Numbered from the stretch's first letter, positions 37,839-46,358 are shown. The stretch is DNA of 64,000 bases from Syntrophaceae bacterium (GCA_003153775.1 PMBI01000050.1:191325-255324), one strand, 5' to 3'. The notes: a model not told the origin generated them from the letters alone. Program-made: numbers and translations.

Positions 37839-38222
37839 ATGAAGACATTGAAGCTGAGCGAGACGGAAATCGATCGGGCCGTGAAGAAGGCGATTGCGCG
37901 CATCCCGGTGGAGATACGGCATCATCTGAAGAATATCGTCATCTCCATCCAGAAGCGTCCTTCGAAGGAGATTCGCGCGGAGATGGGTCTCGACCGGCAT
38001 GAAACCCTGCTCGGCGTGTACAGGGGTACATCGCTCCAAGAGCGCACTGCGCTTTATCCGCCCCTTTACCCGGACACCATCATCCTGTTCCAGGAGCCTC
38101 TCGAAGAGATGTGCCGGACGACGAAAGAACTCGAGGAGCAAATCGAAATTACACTGGTGCACGAAGTTGCCCATTTTCTCGGGATGAGCGAGGAAAGGCT
38201 TGCGGAGCTCGGCTACGACTGA
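37839..38222 (+). CDS. Minimal zincin metallopeptidase (COG3824/DUF1025 type)
   Basis: 127-residue small metallopeptidase fold. The zinc motif HEVAHFLGMSEERL (HEXXHXXG...E) is at the C-terminus, as in the Zincin_1 family. The upstream region contains the conserved TILGVYRG-like TLLGVYRGTSL and YPDTIILFQEPL. There is no signal peptide, so it is cytoplasmic. The biological role of the family is not known to me. It lies downstream of the repeat cluster that follows the ABC-F gene. Confidence 0.82.
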   Translation: MKTLKLSETEIDRAVKKAIARIPVEIRHHLKNIVISIQKRPSKEIRAEMGLDRHETLLGVYRGTSLQERTALYPPLYPDTIILFQEPLEEMCRTTKELEEQIEITLVHEVAHFLGMSEERLAELGYD

Positions 38223-38254
38223 CCCGTGTCATCTGTGCTGTCAGGGTGGAATGC

Positions 38255-38292
38255 AAAAAAGAAAGGGCGGTTGAAGAAACCTCCGACCGCCC
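38255..38292 (-). terminator. Terminator after the OsmC gene
   Basis: Minus-strand stem GGGCGGT / ACCGCCC followed by CTTTCTTTTTT, about 30 bp after the OsmC stop codon. Confidence 0.75.
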
Positions 38293-38323
38293 ATGAAATC
38301 ATTCAATCACTTCGTTCTGAAAA

Positions 38324-38761
38324 TTACGCCAGCTCAACTTTGATGGGAGTTACACAGGAGAGATTATCCGAAACAGGACACCTGCTTTCTATTTCATGCA
38401 CGAAGGCCTCTTTTTCCTCCTTCGTCATCTCCGCATCGAGGCTTAACGTAACGTGTATGCCCTCGACTCCGGGCCTGTTCTCCTTGCTTTTGCCGAGAAG
38501 TGTCTCCACATCGAATGCCCCCTCGACCCTCATCTGCATGCCGTTCAATTTGTATCTCTTCTGGATGGCAATGATTCTTGCCACCGTGGCGATGCAGCCC
38601 GCAAGGGACGTGAACATGTATTCGACTGGGTTCGGTCCCGCATCTTTCCCGCCGCCTGTTGTCGGCTGGTCGACATAGAGCGTATGGTTTCCCGCCTTTA
38701 CTTCGACCTTGAATCTATCATCAGACTTTGCCTCAATGCTTACTGTTTTCATCTTTGCCAT
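38324..38761 (-). CDS. OsmC/Ohr family protein
   Basis: 145-residue member of the OsmC family, thiol peroxidases that reduce organic hydroperoxides. The two conserved cysteines are visible in SLAGCIATVARI and SRCPVSDNL, and the PNPVEYMFTSLAGC segment is typical. Many members of this subgroup have unknown substrates. AGGAG precedes the ATG. It lies upstream of a hairpin terminator and downstream of the PfkB kinase gene on the same strand, 48 bp apart. Confidence 0.88.
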   Translation of the reverse strand: MAKMKTVSIEAKSDDRFKVEVKAGNHTLYVDQPTTGGGKDAGPNPVEYMFTSLAGCIATVARIIAIQKRYKLNGMQMRVEGAFDVETLLGKSKENRPGVEGIHVTLSLDAEMTKEEKEAFVHEIESRCPVSDNLSCVTPIKVELA

Positions 38762-38809
38762 GGTATCTTCTCCTGACGTTATTTTTTTATGTCGAGCCCG
38801 GTCGTTCGA

Positions 38810-39733
38810 TCAGAACGATCCCTTGAGCCTCTCTGCAAATTCCTCAGGACCGAAGCTGTAGTCCTGTGTCCCATAACTCTCCACGGCAAAGGAGGCGCAA
38901 ACGCTCCCCATCCTCGCGCACTCTTCGATATCCTTGCCCTGGATCAGTCCTCTTATCAGCCCGCCCCTGTAAGCATCGCCGGCGCCTGTCGGGTCTTCCA
39001 CCTTCCTCGGCGTAACGGCGGGAATGTTTATCTCACCTCCCGCCGTGAGAACCTGCGAACCTTTCTCCCCTAAGGTGACAATGACAGTCCCGGCCCGCCG
39101 TATCAAATCCTTCTTGTCTAAGGCGGTCTTCTTCATGATCAGGTCCAGTTCATAATCATTGGATATCAGTATCCGGCAACCATCTATGGCATTTGCTATA
39201 TCCGCGGCAGCAAGCACGGGCAGAGATTGTCCGGGATCAAAGATATATCCGATTCCCCTTTGCTTGCAGATGCGCGGATACTTCACCATATCTTCAAGAT
39301 TACCTGGAGAGATGATGGCGATGGTATCCCCGGGATTTAGCTTGTCGAAATCGAGAGACGAAGAATGCTTCATGGCGCCGGGGTTGAAGCCGGTGATCTG
39401 GTTGTCGGCAAGGTCGGTGGTTATGTAAGCGCATGCGGTGAATTCGTCTTCGATGATTTTGATGCCATCCGTAGAAATCCCGTTCTTCGCCATCCAGTCG
39501 AGGTACCTGTGATGATCATGACCGATAGCGGCTGAGATCATCGGCTTTTCGCCTACGAGAGACAGAGCGTAGGCAATATTTCCCGCTGTGCCGCCGAATT
39601 TCTCCCTCATGCCGTTGACCTGGAAGCAGACGTTCAGGACGTGTATCTTGCCGGGGAGGATGTGATCCGAGAAGTGTCCTGGAAAATCCATGATCCTGTC
39701 GTACGCCAGCGACCCGGAAACGATTATCTTCAT
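38810..39733 (-). CDS. PfkB-family carbohydrate/nucleoside kinase
   Basis: 307-residue ribokinase-fold kinase. The N-terminal GGTAGNIAYALSLVG and the C-terminal anion-hole motif DPTGAGDAYRGGLIRG with catalytic Asp are intact. The NQITGFNPGAM segment and overall size resemble the bacterial adenosine kinase-like subgroup, but the substrate (ribose, adenosine or other) cannot be fixed. It is cytoplasmic and followed after 48 bp by the OsmC gene; a small uncertain ORF precedes it. Confidence 0.85.
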   Translation of the reverse strand: MKIIVSGSLAYDRIMDFPGHFSDHILPGKIHVLNVCFQVNGMREKFGGTAGNIAYALSLVGEKPMISAAIGHDHHRYLDWMAKNGISTDGIKIIEDEFTACAYITTDLADNQITGFNPGAMKHSSSLDFDKLNPGDTIAIISPGNLEDMVKYPRICKQRGIGYIFDPGQSLPVLAAADIANAIDGCRILISNDYELDLIMKKTALDKKDLIRRAGTVIVTLGEKGSQVLTAGGEINIPAVTPRKVEDPTGAGDAYRGGLIRGLIQGKDIEECARMGSVCASFAVESYGTQDYSFGPEEFAERLKGSF

Positions 39734-39746
39734 ATTCGTGGGCCTC

Positions 39747-40022
39747 TCAAATCAAGTCGAACTCGCCGTCATTGATGCAGCGCAGCCAATCGCGGGCGCT
39801 TGGTTCGGCAGATGGAAACGGCGACATGTGGGAATCGTCGATGACTTGAGCGGCGGTGATGATACACACAGGCCAGCCGGGAAAACCGTGAGGGACATGA
39901 CAGTTATCGTTTATCCGATAGGCAAGGAATTTTTTCCTGCTGCAGAATATCCGGTACCTCCTGTCACGGCGCCTGATGCGGACCGTCTCGTTGAGCCATC
40001 CTTTACTTTCTAAAGACGCCAA
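39747..40022 (-). CDS. Small hypothetical protein, uncertain and possibly frameshifted
   Basis: 91-residue ORF starting at TTG, ending ARDWLRCINDGEFDLI 13 bp before the PfkB gene. No family is recognised. The open frame continues upstream without a stop for about 24 codons (down to a TAA near 40095), containing SRLAILEKLDRR. A different frame there begins at an ATG with MITTNKPPRDSGE and ends at a TAA near 40010. A single frameshift could join this second frame to the C-terminal part. Reality and start are both uncertain. Confidence 0.35.
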   Translation of the reverse strand: MASLESKGWLNETVRIRRRDRRYRIFCSRKKFLAYRINDNCHVPHGFPGWPVCIITAAQVIDDSHMSPFPSAEPSARDWLRCINDGEFDLI

Positions 40023-40290
40023 CGAGGTTCTGGAGCACTTCCTGCGATCTAATTTCTCCAGAATCGCGAGGCGGCTTATTTGTAGTTATCATGTCGCCTG
40101 TCCGGTTCTTTTGGTTATTCAGGTCTGCCGAAAGAACTAAATAAAATACATTGGAATGTCAAGGGCTATTAATTCCAAACACAATTGACCGTCTATAAAA
40201 AAAGTGATAGCCTTCTTCACTCTCAGTACACTGGTTCATAAATTCGGTTATTAATTGTTGTGCCACGGTTAGAAAATTTCCATGTACTAT

Positions 40291-40421
40291 TGTCATCTCG
40301 GTGAGCCGAAGCCCTGAGATCGCGAAGGGGCAGCGAGAAATCCTTGTCCCGAGCAGAGCGAGGGATCTTAAAGATATCTCCCGGAGTTTACCCCGAGTAA
40401 ACCGAGGGGGTCGATATGACA
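40291..40421. repeat. MITE-like element with inverted ends TGTCAT...ATGACA
   Basis: 131-bp non-coding stretch bounded by TGTCATCTCG and CGATATGACA. It contains GAGAAATCC and other pieces shared with the GTCATTTCGA/GAGAAATCT repeats elsewhere in the window. The rest of 40023-40496 is AT-rich with no gene seen. Confidence 0.55.
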
Positions 40422-40496
40422 CCGTAGTAATGAAATGACGTACTTAGTATTTGCGGGCGGAATAGTTCAGACAAAAGCGGGAGGCATGCGTCATCC

Positions 40497-41183
40497 ATGA
40501 CAGGAAAGAAAGCAATCTTTGACGAATGGCCTGAAAAATATGACCAATGGTTCACAACCCCCATCGGTTCGCTCGTAAAAAAATATGAAAGCGAACTCAT
40601 ATTGGACTTCTTGAAACCGGCTCCTGGAGAAATGATTTTTGATGCGGGCTGTGGGACAGGGGTGTTTACGGGCGATGTCGTTTCGAGGGGATCGCAGGTC
40701 ATAGGCTTCGATATATCTCATCCCATGCTGAAGAGGGCAGCGAAAAAGTTTGGAGGGTCTCCCTTCCGTGCAGTGCAGGGCGACATATCAACCCTGCCCT
40801 TCCGTGAAGAATCATTCAACAAGGTCGTTTCGGTCACCGCCCTCGAGTTCATCACCGACGCCAGGAGCGCCGTGGCCGAATTGTTTCGCGTTACGAGAAG
40901 AGGTGGTGTCGTTGTCGTGGCAACCCTGAACAGCCGGAGCCCCTGGGCAGAGCGGAGAAGGGAGGAGGCGAGAAAGGGACATTCCATCTTTAGCAAGGCC
41001 GTCTTGATATCCCCCGATGACATGCTTGCCCTTGCACCTGTCCATGGCGTGGTGAGAACGGCCATTCATTTTCATAAAGACGATTCACCTGAAAAAGCGG
41101 TGGAGCTGGAGCGTGAAGGTCAGGCCATGGGATCGATGACAGGCGCTTTTGCTGCGGTGCGATGGTTGAAGCCTCAGGAATAG
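40497..41183 (+). CDS. Class I SAM-dependent methyltransferase (UbiE/BioC-like)
   Basis: 228-residue cytoplasmic methyltransferase. Motif I FDAGCGTGVFTGDVV, motif II region IGFDISHPMLKRA, and QGDISTLPF with RRGGVVVVATLN define the fold. The N-terminal FDEWPEKYDQWF is seen in small-molecule methyltransferases. The substrate is unknown. It is flanked by a MITE-like repeat upstream and by the acyl-CoA ligase downstream (155 bp). Confidence 0.85.
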   Translation: MTGKKAIFDEWPEKYDQWFTTPIGSLVKKYESELILDFLKPAPGEMIFDAGCGTGVFTGDVVSRGSQVIGFDISHPMLKRAAKKFGGSPFRAVQGDISTLPFREESFNKVVSVTALEFITDARSAVAELFRVTRRGGVVVVATLNSRSPWAERRREEARKGHSIFSKAVLISPDDMLALAPVHGVVRTAIHFHKDDSPEKAVELEREGQAMGSMTGAFAAVRWLKPQE

Positions 41184-41337
41184 TGCGTATTCCCGCGCGG
41201 CGCGGATTTTTTATACGGTCATCATTTTTTTGTATACCGTGTAAATAAAAAGAAGTATGTATAAGCCCGCGACGGAAGGAGAAAAAACGTCGCACAAATT
41301 ACGGCTTGCCCCAAAGCAATGGAAAGTGAGTTTATAA

Positions 41338-43428
41338 ATGCAGAAATTTCTTGACCCCTCTTCAGTGGCTCTCATCGGTGTCCCCCGCAACACCGGCAGC
41401 GGTACCTTCAACAATGCGGAAGTAATGATGCGTTATGGCTATGAAGGGAAGATATTCCCCATAAATCCAAACGCCGGGGAGATCTGCGGACTCAGAGCTT
41501 ATCCTTCCATAAGCGATGTCCCGGAAGCCGTAGACCTCGCGGTGATTTCTGTCGGCAGGGAACGGGTCATTCCGATGCTGGATCAGTGCATTGCCACGGG
41601 TGTAAGTCGGATCATCATAATTACCCAGGGCTTTGCCGATGCGGACCAAAAAGGGAAGGAGATGCAGGAGGAAATCCAAAGAAGGGCCAAGGCAAACGGC
41701 GTGCACATTCTGGGCCCCAATACAATGGGTGTTCTCAACAATTTCAAAAAATTTACAACCTCTTTTATCGATGTGGTCCGTCCCGAGACGTTTTCGCCTG
41801 TCTCATTGATTGCCCAGACGGGACTCTTCCAGGTTGCATCGCAGGACATGGCATATAAACATTGGGGCAAGGCAGTTGATATAGGCAACGGTTGCGACAT
41901 CGATGGGGTGGATGTCCTCTCATATCTCGCTGACGACCCGGAAACCAAATTCATCGTCATTCATATGGAAGGGATTAAACGCGGCGCCGAATTCCTGAAA
42001 CTCGCAGCACAGACGACCAGCAAGAAGCCGGTTATCGTATTCAAGACAGGCCGCAGCCATGCCGGCGCAAAAGCGGCGCTCTCTCATACAGGGTCATTGG
42101 TGGGGGAAGACCATGTCTTTGACGCCGTCTGCAAGAGGGCTGGTTTGATCCGGGTAAAAAGCAGCGCTGAATTGAAAGATGCGATTCGAGCCCTCGTTCA
42201 GATGGGAGAGATGGAAGGCCCGCGGCTCGGCGTGGTGACGGCTTCCGGAGCGGTCGGTATAATGACGGCGGACGCATGCGAAGATGACGGCCTGAAGGTG
42301 GCGAGCCTTCCCGACGGCCTGGCAGACAAACTTTTAACAGGCTTGCCGGACTGGATCTCTGTGAGCATGCCTATAGATATCTGGCCCATCGGCATGATAG
42401 GCGGCAACTATACCGGGGCATACGGCACAGCGCTGACGGAACTGCTTCGTTCCGGGGACGTTGATGGAGTCCTGGGTGTACTTCCAGTGCCGGACTCTCC
42501 ACTCCATCGGAATCTCAACATGGTCGAATGTATAAAGGATGCAAGAAACAACTCAGGCAATATGAAGCCCCTGGCACTTTGGCCATATCTGGATGTTTCC
42601 TCTTTCATCGATAAATTTGAGAGCGTTCCGGGTGTGGCCTGTTTTGACACCGTAGAGCAGGCGGTCAAAGGGCTTGCATTCTGCTACAGGTATCACCAGG
42701 CGAAGATGCGCAAGACTCCCGCCCAGAGGCAGTTTCCCGTCGATCTAGATAAGGTGCGGCCTCTCGCGGAGAAGGGAAGAAAAGAGAAGCTCCTGGTCGG
42801 AGATGAGGCGCTGATGCTGTTGGACATGTTCGGCATCCCCGTTGTAAAGAGCGACATCGCAAGAAGTCGCAAGGATTTGGAAAATATTGCGTCATCAATG
42901 ACCTACCCGCTTGTACTAAAGTTAACCGGGGCCGCATTCCTGCACAAGACGGAGTGGGGCGGCGTTGTCACGGGGAACAGGGATTTGAAAGATCTCCACC
43001 GTGCGTTTGACCGGATCGTTCATAATGTCAGCACGCGTCAACCGGATGTGAAAGTTGAATCCGTTCTGGTTCAGGAACATGTCCAGGGGCATGAATTGCT
43101 CTTGGGTTTGAAGAGAGACCCCGAATTCGGCCACGTTATCGCCTGCGGACTCGGCGGTATCTATACGGAAGTTTTCAAGGACATCAATCGGGCAATTGTC
43201 CCCATCGACCGGGAAGAGGCGGATGGTATGCTCGCATCTCTCAAGATAGCGCCCATACTGAAAGGCCTGAGGGGTGAGGCAGGGATTGACTGGACGGGTC
43301 TTGTGGAAATCCTGGAAAGACTGTCGTTCCTTGCAAGCACACTGTCGGATATCTCGGAGCTGGACATAAATCCCGTTATAGCGACGAGCAGCAAATGTAT
43401 TGCCGTGGACGCCCGGATATTGTGGTAA
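41338..43428 (+). CDS. ADP-forming acyl-CoA (acetate-CoA) ligase, fused alpha-beta
   Basis: 696-residue fused NDP-forming acyl-CoA synthetase, which interconverts acyl-CoA + ADP + Pi with acid + CoA + ATP. Order: CoA-binding domain (SVALIGVPRN, GPNTMGVLNN), ligase_CoA domain with the phospho-histidine in AALSHTGSLVGE, then the ATP-grasp beta part (PLVLKLTGAAFLHKTEWGG and SELDINPVIA). It would conserve energy when acids are the end product, as in fermentative or syntrophic metabolism. The acid used is not readable. AAAGTG-like purines precede the ATG weakly. Confidence 0.9.
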   Translation: MQKFLDPSSVALIGVPRNTGSGTFNNAEVMMRYGYEGKIFPINPNAGEICGLRAYPSISDVPEAVDLAVISVGRERVIPMLDQCIATGVSRIIIITQGFADADQKGKEMQEEIQRRAKANGVHILGPNTMGVLNNFKKFTTSFIDVVRPETFSPVSLIAQTGLFQVASQDMAYKHWGKAVDIGNGCDIDGVDVLSYLADDPETKFIVIHMEGIKRGAEFLKLAAQTTSKKPVIVFKTGRSHAGAKAALSHTGSLVGEDHVFDAVCKRAGLIRVKSSAELKDAIRALVQMGEMEGPRLGVVTASGAVGIMTADACEDDGLKVASLPDGLADKLLTGLPDWISVSMPIDIWPIGMIGGNYTGAYGTALTELLRSGDVDGVLGVLPVPDSPLHRNLNMVECIKDARNNSGNMKPLALWPYLDVSSFIDKFESVPGVACFDTVEQAVKGLAFCYRYHQAKMRKTPAQRQFPVDLDKVRPLAEKGRKEKLLVGDEALMLLDMFGIPVVKSDIARSRKDLENIASSMTYPLVLKLTGAAFLHKTEWGGVVTGNRDLKDLHRAFDRIVHNVSTRQPDVKVESVLVQEHVQGHELLLGLKRDPEFGHVIACGLGGIYTEVFKDINRAIVPIDREEADGMLASLKIAPILKGLRGEAGIDWTGLVEILERLSFLASTLSDISELDINPVIATSSKCIAVDARILW

Positions 43429-43489
43429 ATAGAAAAATCTTCTCTTTGTCATTTCGACCGCAGGGAGAAATCTTAAGGAGGAATAAATA

Positions 43490-43978
43490 ATGAAAAATCT
43501 GGAATGGAAAAATCCACCCGCAATGCAGATTGACGCGGCCAAGAAATATAAGGCCGTCATTGAAATGGGAAGAGGCGTCATTGAATTGGATCTGTATCCG
43601 CAACATGCGCCGAAAACCGTCAACAACTTCGTCTTTCTCGCGAAAGAGGGTTTCTATGACGACGTAACCTTTCACCGGGTGATAAAAAATTTCATGATAC
43701 AGGGTGGAGACCCGACAGGCACAGGAAGAGGCGGCCCCGGCTACAAGTTTGAGGATGAGTTGAAGGAGAATCCCCTGAAGCATGAAACAGGGGTGCTCTC
43801 AATGGCGAATTCCGGGCCGAACACGAACGGAAGCCAGTTCTTCATCACCCATTCCCCGCAGCCGCATCTGAACGGCAGGCATACGGTCTTCGGTAAAGTG
43901 GTGAGCGGCCAGGATGTAGTCGATGCAATTCAGCAGGGAGACAAGATGCTGCGCGTCGAAATCAAGGAAGGTGCATAA
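43490..43978 (+). CDS. Cyclophilin-type peptidyl-prolyl isomerase
   Basis: 162-residue cytoplasmic proline isomerase; no signal peptide. Active-site segments include [41 protein letters not shown] and [12 protein letters not shown]. The ATG has AAGGAGG upstream; the ribosome-binding site directly follows a repeat fragment (GTCATTTCGACC...GAGAAATCT). It is followed by a cluster of palindromic repeats and no terminator of simple type was noted. Confidence 0.95.
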   Translation: MKNLEWKNPPAMQIDAAKKYKAVIEMGRGVIELDLYPQHAPKTVNNFVFLAKEGFYDDVTFHRVIKNFMIQGGDPTGTGRGGPGYKFEDELKENPLKHETGVLSMANSGPNTNGSQFFITHSPQPHLNGRHTVFGKVVSGQDVVDAIQQGDKMLRVEIKEGA

Positions 43979-44004
43979 GCGAAACTCAAATCCTGCACCA
44001 CAAT

Positions 44005-44219
44005 GTCATTCCCGCCCCCGACAAGGGCTTACGAGGGCAGGCTTCGGCGGGAATCCAGAGTTACTGTTATTTCGAACGCAGTGAGAAATCTTTTTCCTGC
44101 GGCAGATTTCTCAGTCGCTCCGCTCCTTCGAAATGACAAGAAAGAAAAGACCGCCATTCCCGTGCAGAGACTGCGCCGCAATTTTCCTTATTGTCATTTC
44201 GAGTGGAACGAGAAATCTT
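44005..44219. repeat. Cluster of palindromic intergenic repeats
   Basis: Three units: 44005-44057 (GTCATTCCCGCC ... GGCGGGAATCCAG), 44065-44138 (TTATTTCGAA ... GAGAAATCT / AGATTTCTC ... TTCGAAATGACA) and a half unit 44192-44219 (GTCATTTCGAGTGGAACGAG...). The same families occur at about 43.45 and 51.81 kb. The ORF track's 5' extension of the next gene runs through these repeats and is not coding. Confidence 0.85.
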
Positions 44220-44265
44220 GTCTCAACCTTACGGGAATCATGCAGCACTTTCCTACAGACAGATT

Positions 44266-44859
44266 ATGCTTTTCAAGAAAAAAGACAGGATGACCAGAGA
44301 CGCGGGCATTGCGGATATCTCCGGCATGCAGGAAAAATATGGAATCAGGATAGCAACCATTGTCGATGATAACGATTGGGTGAAAACCAGGGCGCGGGAA
44401 ATAGATCTCGATCGCGAACTGTATTTGGCCAAAGACCTCGATAGAATCATGAGGCACATGAGAGACCTGCATAAATTTGTCGGCGTCAGCTCCAACAATA
44501 TATACTGGAGCCTGACACAGACGCCGATCAGGCAGATACTCATTCCGACGACGGAAAGAAAATATATCTCCGTCGTAAACCCGGAAATTCTGAAGCTGGA
44601 AGGGCAGGAGAACAAGTACGTCGAGGCCTGCGGTTCGATACCCAAGAAGGTCTACATAGTCAAAAGAAGGCCGTACGTATCTATCTCCGGCTATACTTTA
44701 GATAAGAAGTATATCGAACTCGAATACGGATCAAAGGATTTTTATGCAGGGGAGGATCCTATATATTCCTCATACGTCAATCCGGAATGGGTTGTACAGC
44801 ACGAGATGGATCACCTTGACGGAATAACAATACAAGACAAAGGAGACGCATTGATCTGA
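44266..44859 (+). CDS. Divergent peptide deformylase-like protein
   Basis: About 197 residues. The C-terminal HEMDHLDGI is the HEXDH zinc motif of peptide deformylase, and the third ligand cysteine is in EACGSIP, in place of the usual EGCLS. The first family motif GxGLAAxQ is replaced by GVSSNNIYW. Zinc ligands and the catalytic Glu are therefore kept but the substrate loops are changed. It may deformylate unusual N-termini or be a specialised paralogue. The track start (44191) lies in a repeat; ATG 44266 or 44290 is more likely, neither with a strong ribosome-binding site. Confidence 0.72.
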   Translation: MLFKKKDRMTRDAGIADISGMQEKYGIRIATIVDDNDWVKTRAREIDLDRELYLAKDLDRIMRHMRDLHKFVGVSSNNIYWSLTQTPIRQILIPTTERKYISVVNPEILKLEGQENKYVEACGSIPKKVYIVKRRPYVSISGYTLDKKYIELEYGSKDFYAGEDPIYSSYVNPEWVVQHEMDHLDGITIQDKGDALI

Positions 44860-44920
44860 ACAGTTTTTATCTGATATGGCCCGAGAAATCTTTTTATCCG
44901 ACGTCTATCCTTCTTGTATA
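44801..44920 (+). repeat. Direct repeat copy 1 (3' end of deformylase-like gene and flank)
   Basis: Shares a perfect 30-bp core beginning TCACCTTGACGGAATAAC (44811-44840) with 46201-46230, then GCATTGATCTGA and a diverged non-coding tail with TATCT(G/A)ATATG. The two copies bracket hicA, hicB and the Ig-like gene. Confidence 0.8.
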
Positions 44921-44946
44921 TTCGCAATCACCTCACAAAAAACAGC

Positions 44947-44974
44947 TTGACATCGGTATCAATATTGATACTAT
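44947..44974 (+). promoter_or_regulatory. hicAB promoter with 16-bp palindromic operator
   Basis: TTGACA (44947-44952) and TACTAT (44969-44974) with a 16-bp spacer. A perfect palindrome GTATCAATATTGATAC (44956-44971) lies between them, a good site for an autoregulating ribbon-helix-helix antitoxin. The predicted start falls about at the hicA ATG. Confidence 0.7.
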
Positions 44975-44981
44975 ATAAAAC

Positions 44982-45242
44982 ATGGCCGGAATCGAAGACA
45001 TCATTGTGCAGATGAAGAACAATCCCGCAGATATTCGGTTCGCTGATTTGAGCAAGGTCTGCAATTATTATTTCGGTAAAGCGCGACAGAAGAAAGGAAG
45101 TCACCAGACTTACAAGACGCCGTGGAAAGGAGATCCGCGGATCAATATTCAAAATCATAAAGGAAAAGCCAAAGCATACCAGGTAAAGCAGGTGCTGTTG
45201 GCTATTGAGAAGCTGGAGGTTGAATATGCCGCTGAAGAATGA
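44982..45242 (+). CDS. hicA: HicA-type toxin (predicted mRNA interferase)
   Basis: 86-residue double-stranded-RNA-binding-like toxin. The conserved DLSKVCNYYFG and the active-site region KGSHQTYKTPW, then DPRINIQNHKGKAKAYQV, match a HicA subgroup. HicA toxins cleave mRNA and are held inactive by HicB. No Shine-Dalgarno is possible if transcription starts at the predicted site next to the ATG, so it may be translated leaderless. It overlaps the antitoxin gene by 17 bp. Confidence 0.85.
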   Translation: MAGIEDIIVQMKNNPADIRFADLSKVCNYYFGKARQKKGSHQTYKTPWKGDPRINIQNHKGKAKAYQVKQVLLAIEKLEVEYAAEE

Positions 45243-45555
45243 TCGTTATACCTATCGTGTAACTTGGTCTGAAGATGACCAGGAATATGTAGGCTTATGT
45301 GCTGAATTTCCCAGCTTGAGCTGGCTTGCCAAAACGCCCGAATTGGCTCTGAAGGGTATACGCGAAATTGTCAAGAGTGTTATCGAAGATATGAGGCGTA
45401 CCGGCGAAGAGATTCCTCAACCGATTGCATCTAAGAGATACAGCGGTAAATTTATGGTGCGCGTCCCTCCTGAGGTTCACAGACATCTTGCTATTCAGGC
45501 GTCGGAATCAGGAGTCAGTCTGAACCGGATTGCCGGAGCGAAACTAAGCCGATAG
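45226..45555 (+). CDS. hicB: HicB-type antitoxin with ribbon-helix-helix domain
   Basis: About 109 residues. The N-terminal degenerate RNase-H-like HicB fold is seen in YRVTWSEDDQEYVGLCAEFP and ALKGIREIVKSVI. The C-terminal GKFMVRVPPEVHRHLAIQA and SGVSLNRIAGAKL form an RHH DNA-binding domain. The track start (45205) is too early; ATG 45226 has GGAGG six bases upstream. It would neutralise HicA and repress the operon at the palindrome in the promoter. Confidence 0.88.
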   Translation: MPLKNDRYTYRVTWSEDDQEYVGLCAEFPSLSWLAKTPELALKGIREIVKSVIEDMRRTGEEIPQPIASKRYSGKFMVRVPPEVHRHLAIQASESGVSLNRIAGAKLSR

Positions 45556-45655
45556 CGCTTGACACACGGGGACACCTTCAAATATACTCCGCCTATCCAC
45601 AACAAAGCTCCTGTCAAATCTGATGGCGGCATCATTCAACCAGTAGGAGTCACCC

Positions 45656-46114
45656 ATGAAAAAACACAGCCACCTTTGTCTTGCAGTATTGCTATGTTCA
45701 ATCCTGTCCGCAGCCGCAGTGGTTCACGCCGCCGCGGATGGCGGAATGCTTCTCGCGCAGAGGTCGAAAGCGCAGCCTGCAGGGCAGAGAATTATGCCCG
45801 CTGTCACACCTGAGCCGACGGTTCAGGTGCTGATGCTTAATCCAAATATGTTATCTCCCGGCCAGACGTCTTCTGGGACAGTGATGCTGTCGGGCGCGGC
45901 GGGCGCGGCGGGTACCACGGTGAGCCTCACCAGCAGCAGTCTCGATGCCGCCATTCCATCCAGTGTAACAGTTCCCTCCGGAGAGACATCTGCTTCCTTC
46001 ATGGTGACGGTCCAGAAAAATGCACAGGGCAGCGTCACTATCAGCGCTCAGAATGCCACAGGCGCCGGCATGACGAAACAGGTCACCCTGGTGATTACGT
46101 CCGATGTGCGGTGA
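45656..46114 (+). CDS. Secreted small Ig-like domain protein
   Basis: 152-residue protein with a signal peptide at 1-26 (HLCLAVLLCSILSAAAVVHA) and one C-terminal Ig-like beta-sandwich. The pattern TVQVLMLNPNMLSPGQTSSG, then VMLSGAAGAAGTTVSLTSSS, VTVPSGETSASF and VTISAQNATGAG fits the bacterial Ig-like repeats found in surface proteins. Only a single domain is present, with no enzymatic or anchor region, so it may be a truncated or minimal surface protein. AGGAGT precedes the ATG. It lies between hicB and the deformylase fragment. Confidence 0.65.
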   Translation: MKKHSHLCLAVLLCSILSAAAVVHAAADGGMLLAQRSKAQPAGQRIMPAVTPEPTVQVLMLNPNMLSPGQTSSGTVMLSGAAGAAGTTVSLTSSSLDAAIPSSVTVPSGETSASFMVTVQKNAQGSVTISAQNATGAGMTKQVTLVITSDVR

Positions 46115-46189
46115 AGTCTCTGCAAATTATCAACGATGACCCTCGTAGTATGCAGATCAGGCCGGTCCGGCAAATAGCCGTCCTTTATC

Positions 46190-46308
46190 ACGCACCGGAA
46201 TCACCTTGACGGAATAACAATACAAGACAAGGGTGCTGCATTGATCTGACAAAATAGCTATCTAATATGTCCTGAGACGTCCTTTCATCCAACGTTCATT
46301 GTGTTACC
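46190..46308 (+). pseudogene. Fragment of a second deformylase-like gene (3' end, direct repeat copy 2)
   Basis: In frame it encodes NHLDGITIQDKGAALI then stop, matching the end of the gene at 44266-44859 (HLDGITIQDKGDALI). The copies differ by coding changes and the upstream part is lost; a one-base insertion disrupts the HEXDH segment and a TAG lies just before. It is a relic of a duplicate, or a repeat left by insertion or deletion. Confidence 0.7.
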
Positions 46309-46358
46309 TATAACTTCCTAAAAGTCTTAACCACACGTTTGCCATCGTCATAGCTTTC

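Noticed and set aside
44191-44265. 5' extension of the deformylase-like ORF starting MSFRVERE
   Set aside because: This part translates the GTCATTTCGA...GAGAAATCT repeat; the same sequence occurs non-coding elsewhere, so the start is downstream.
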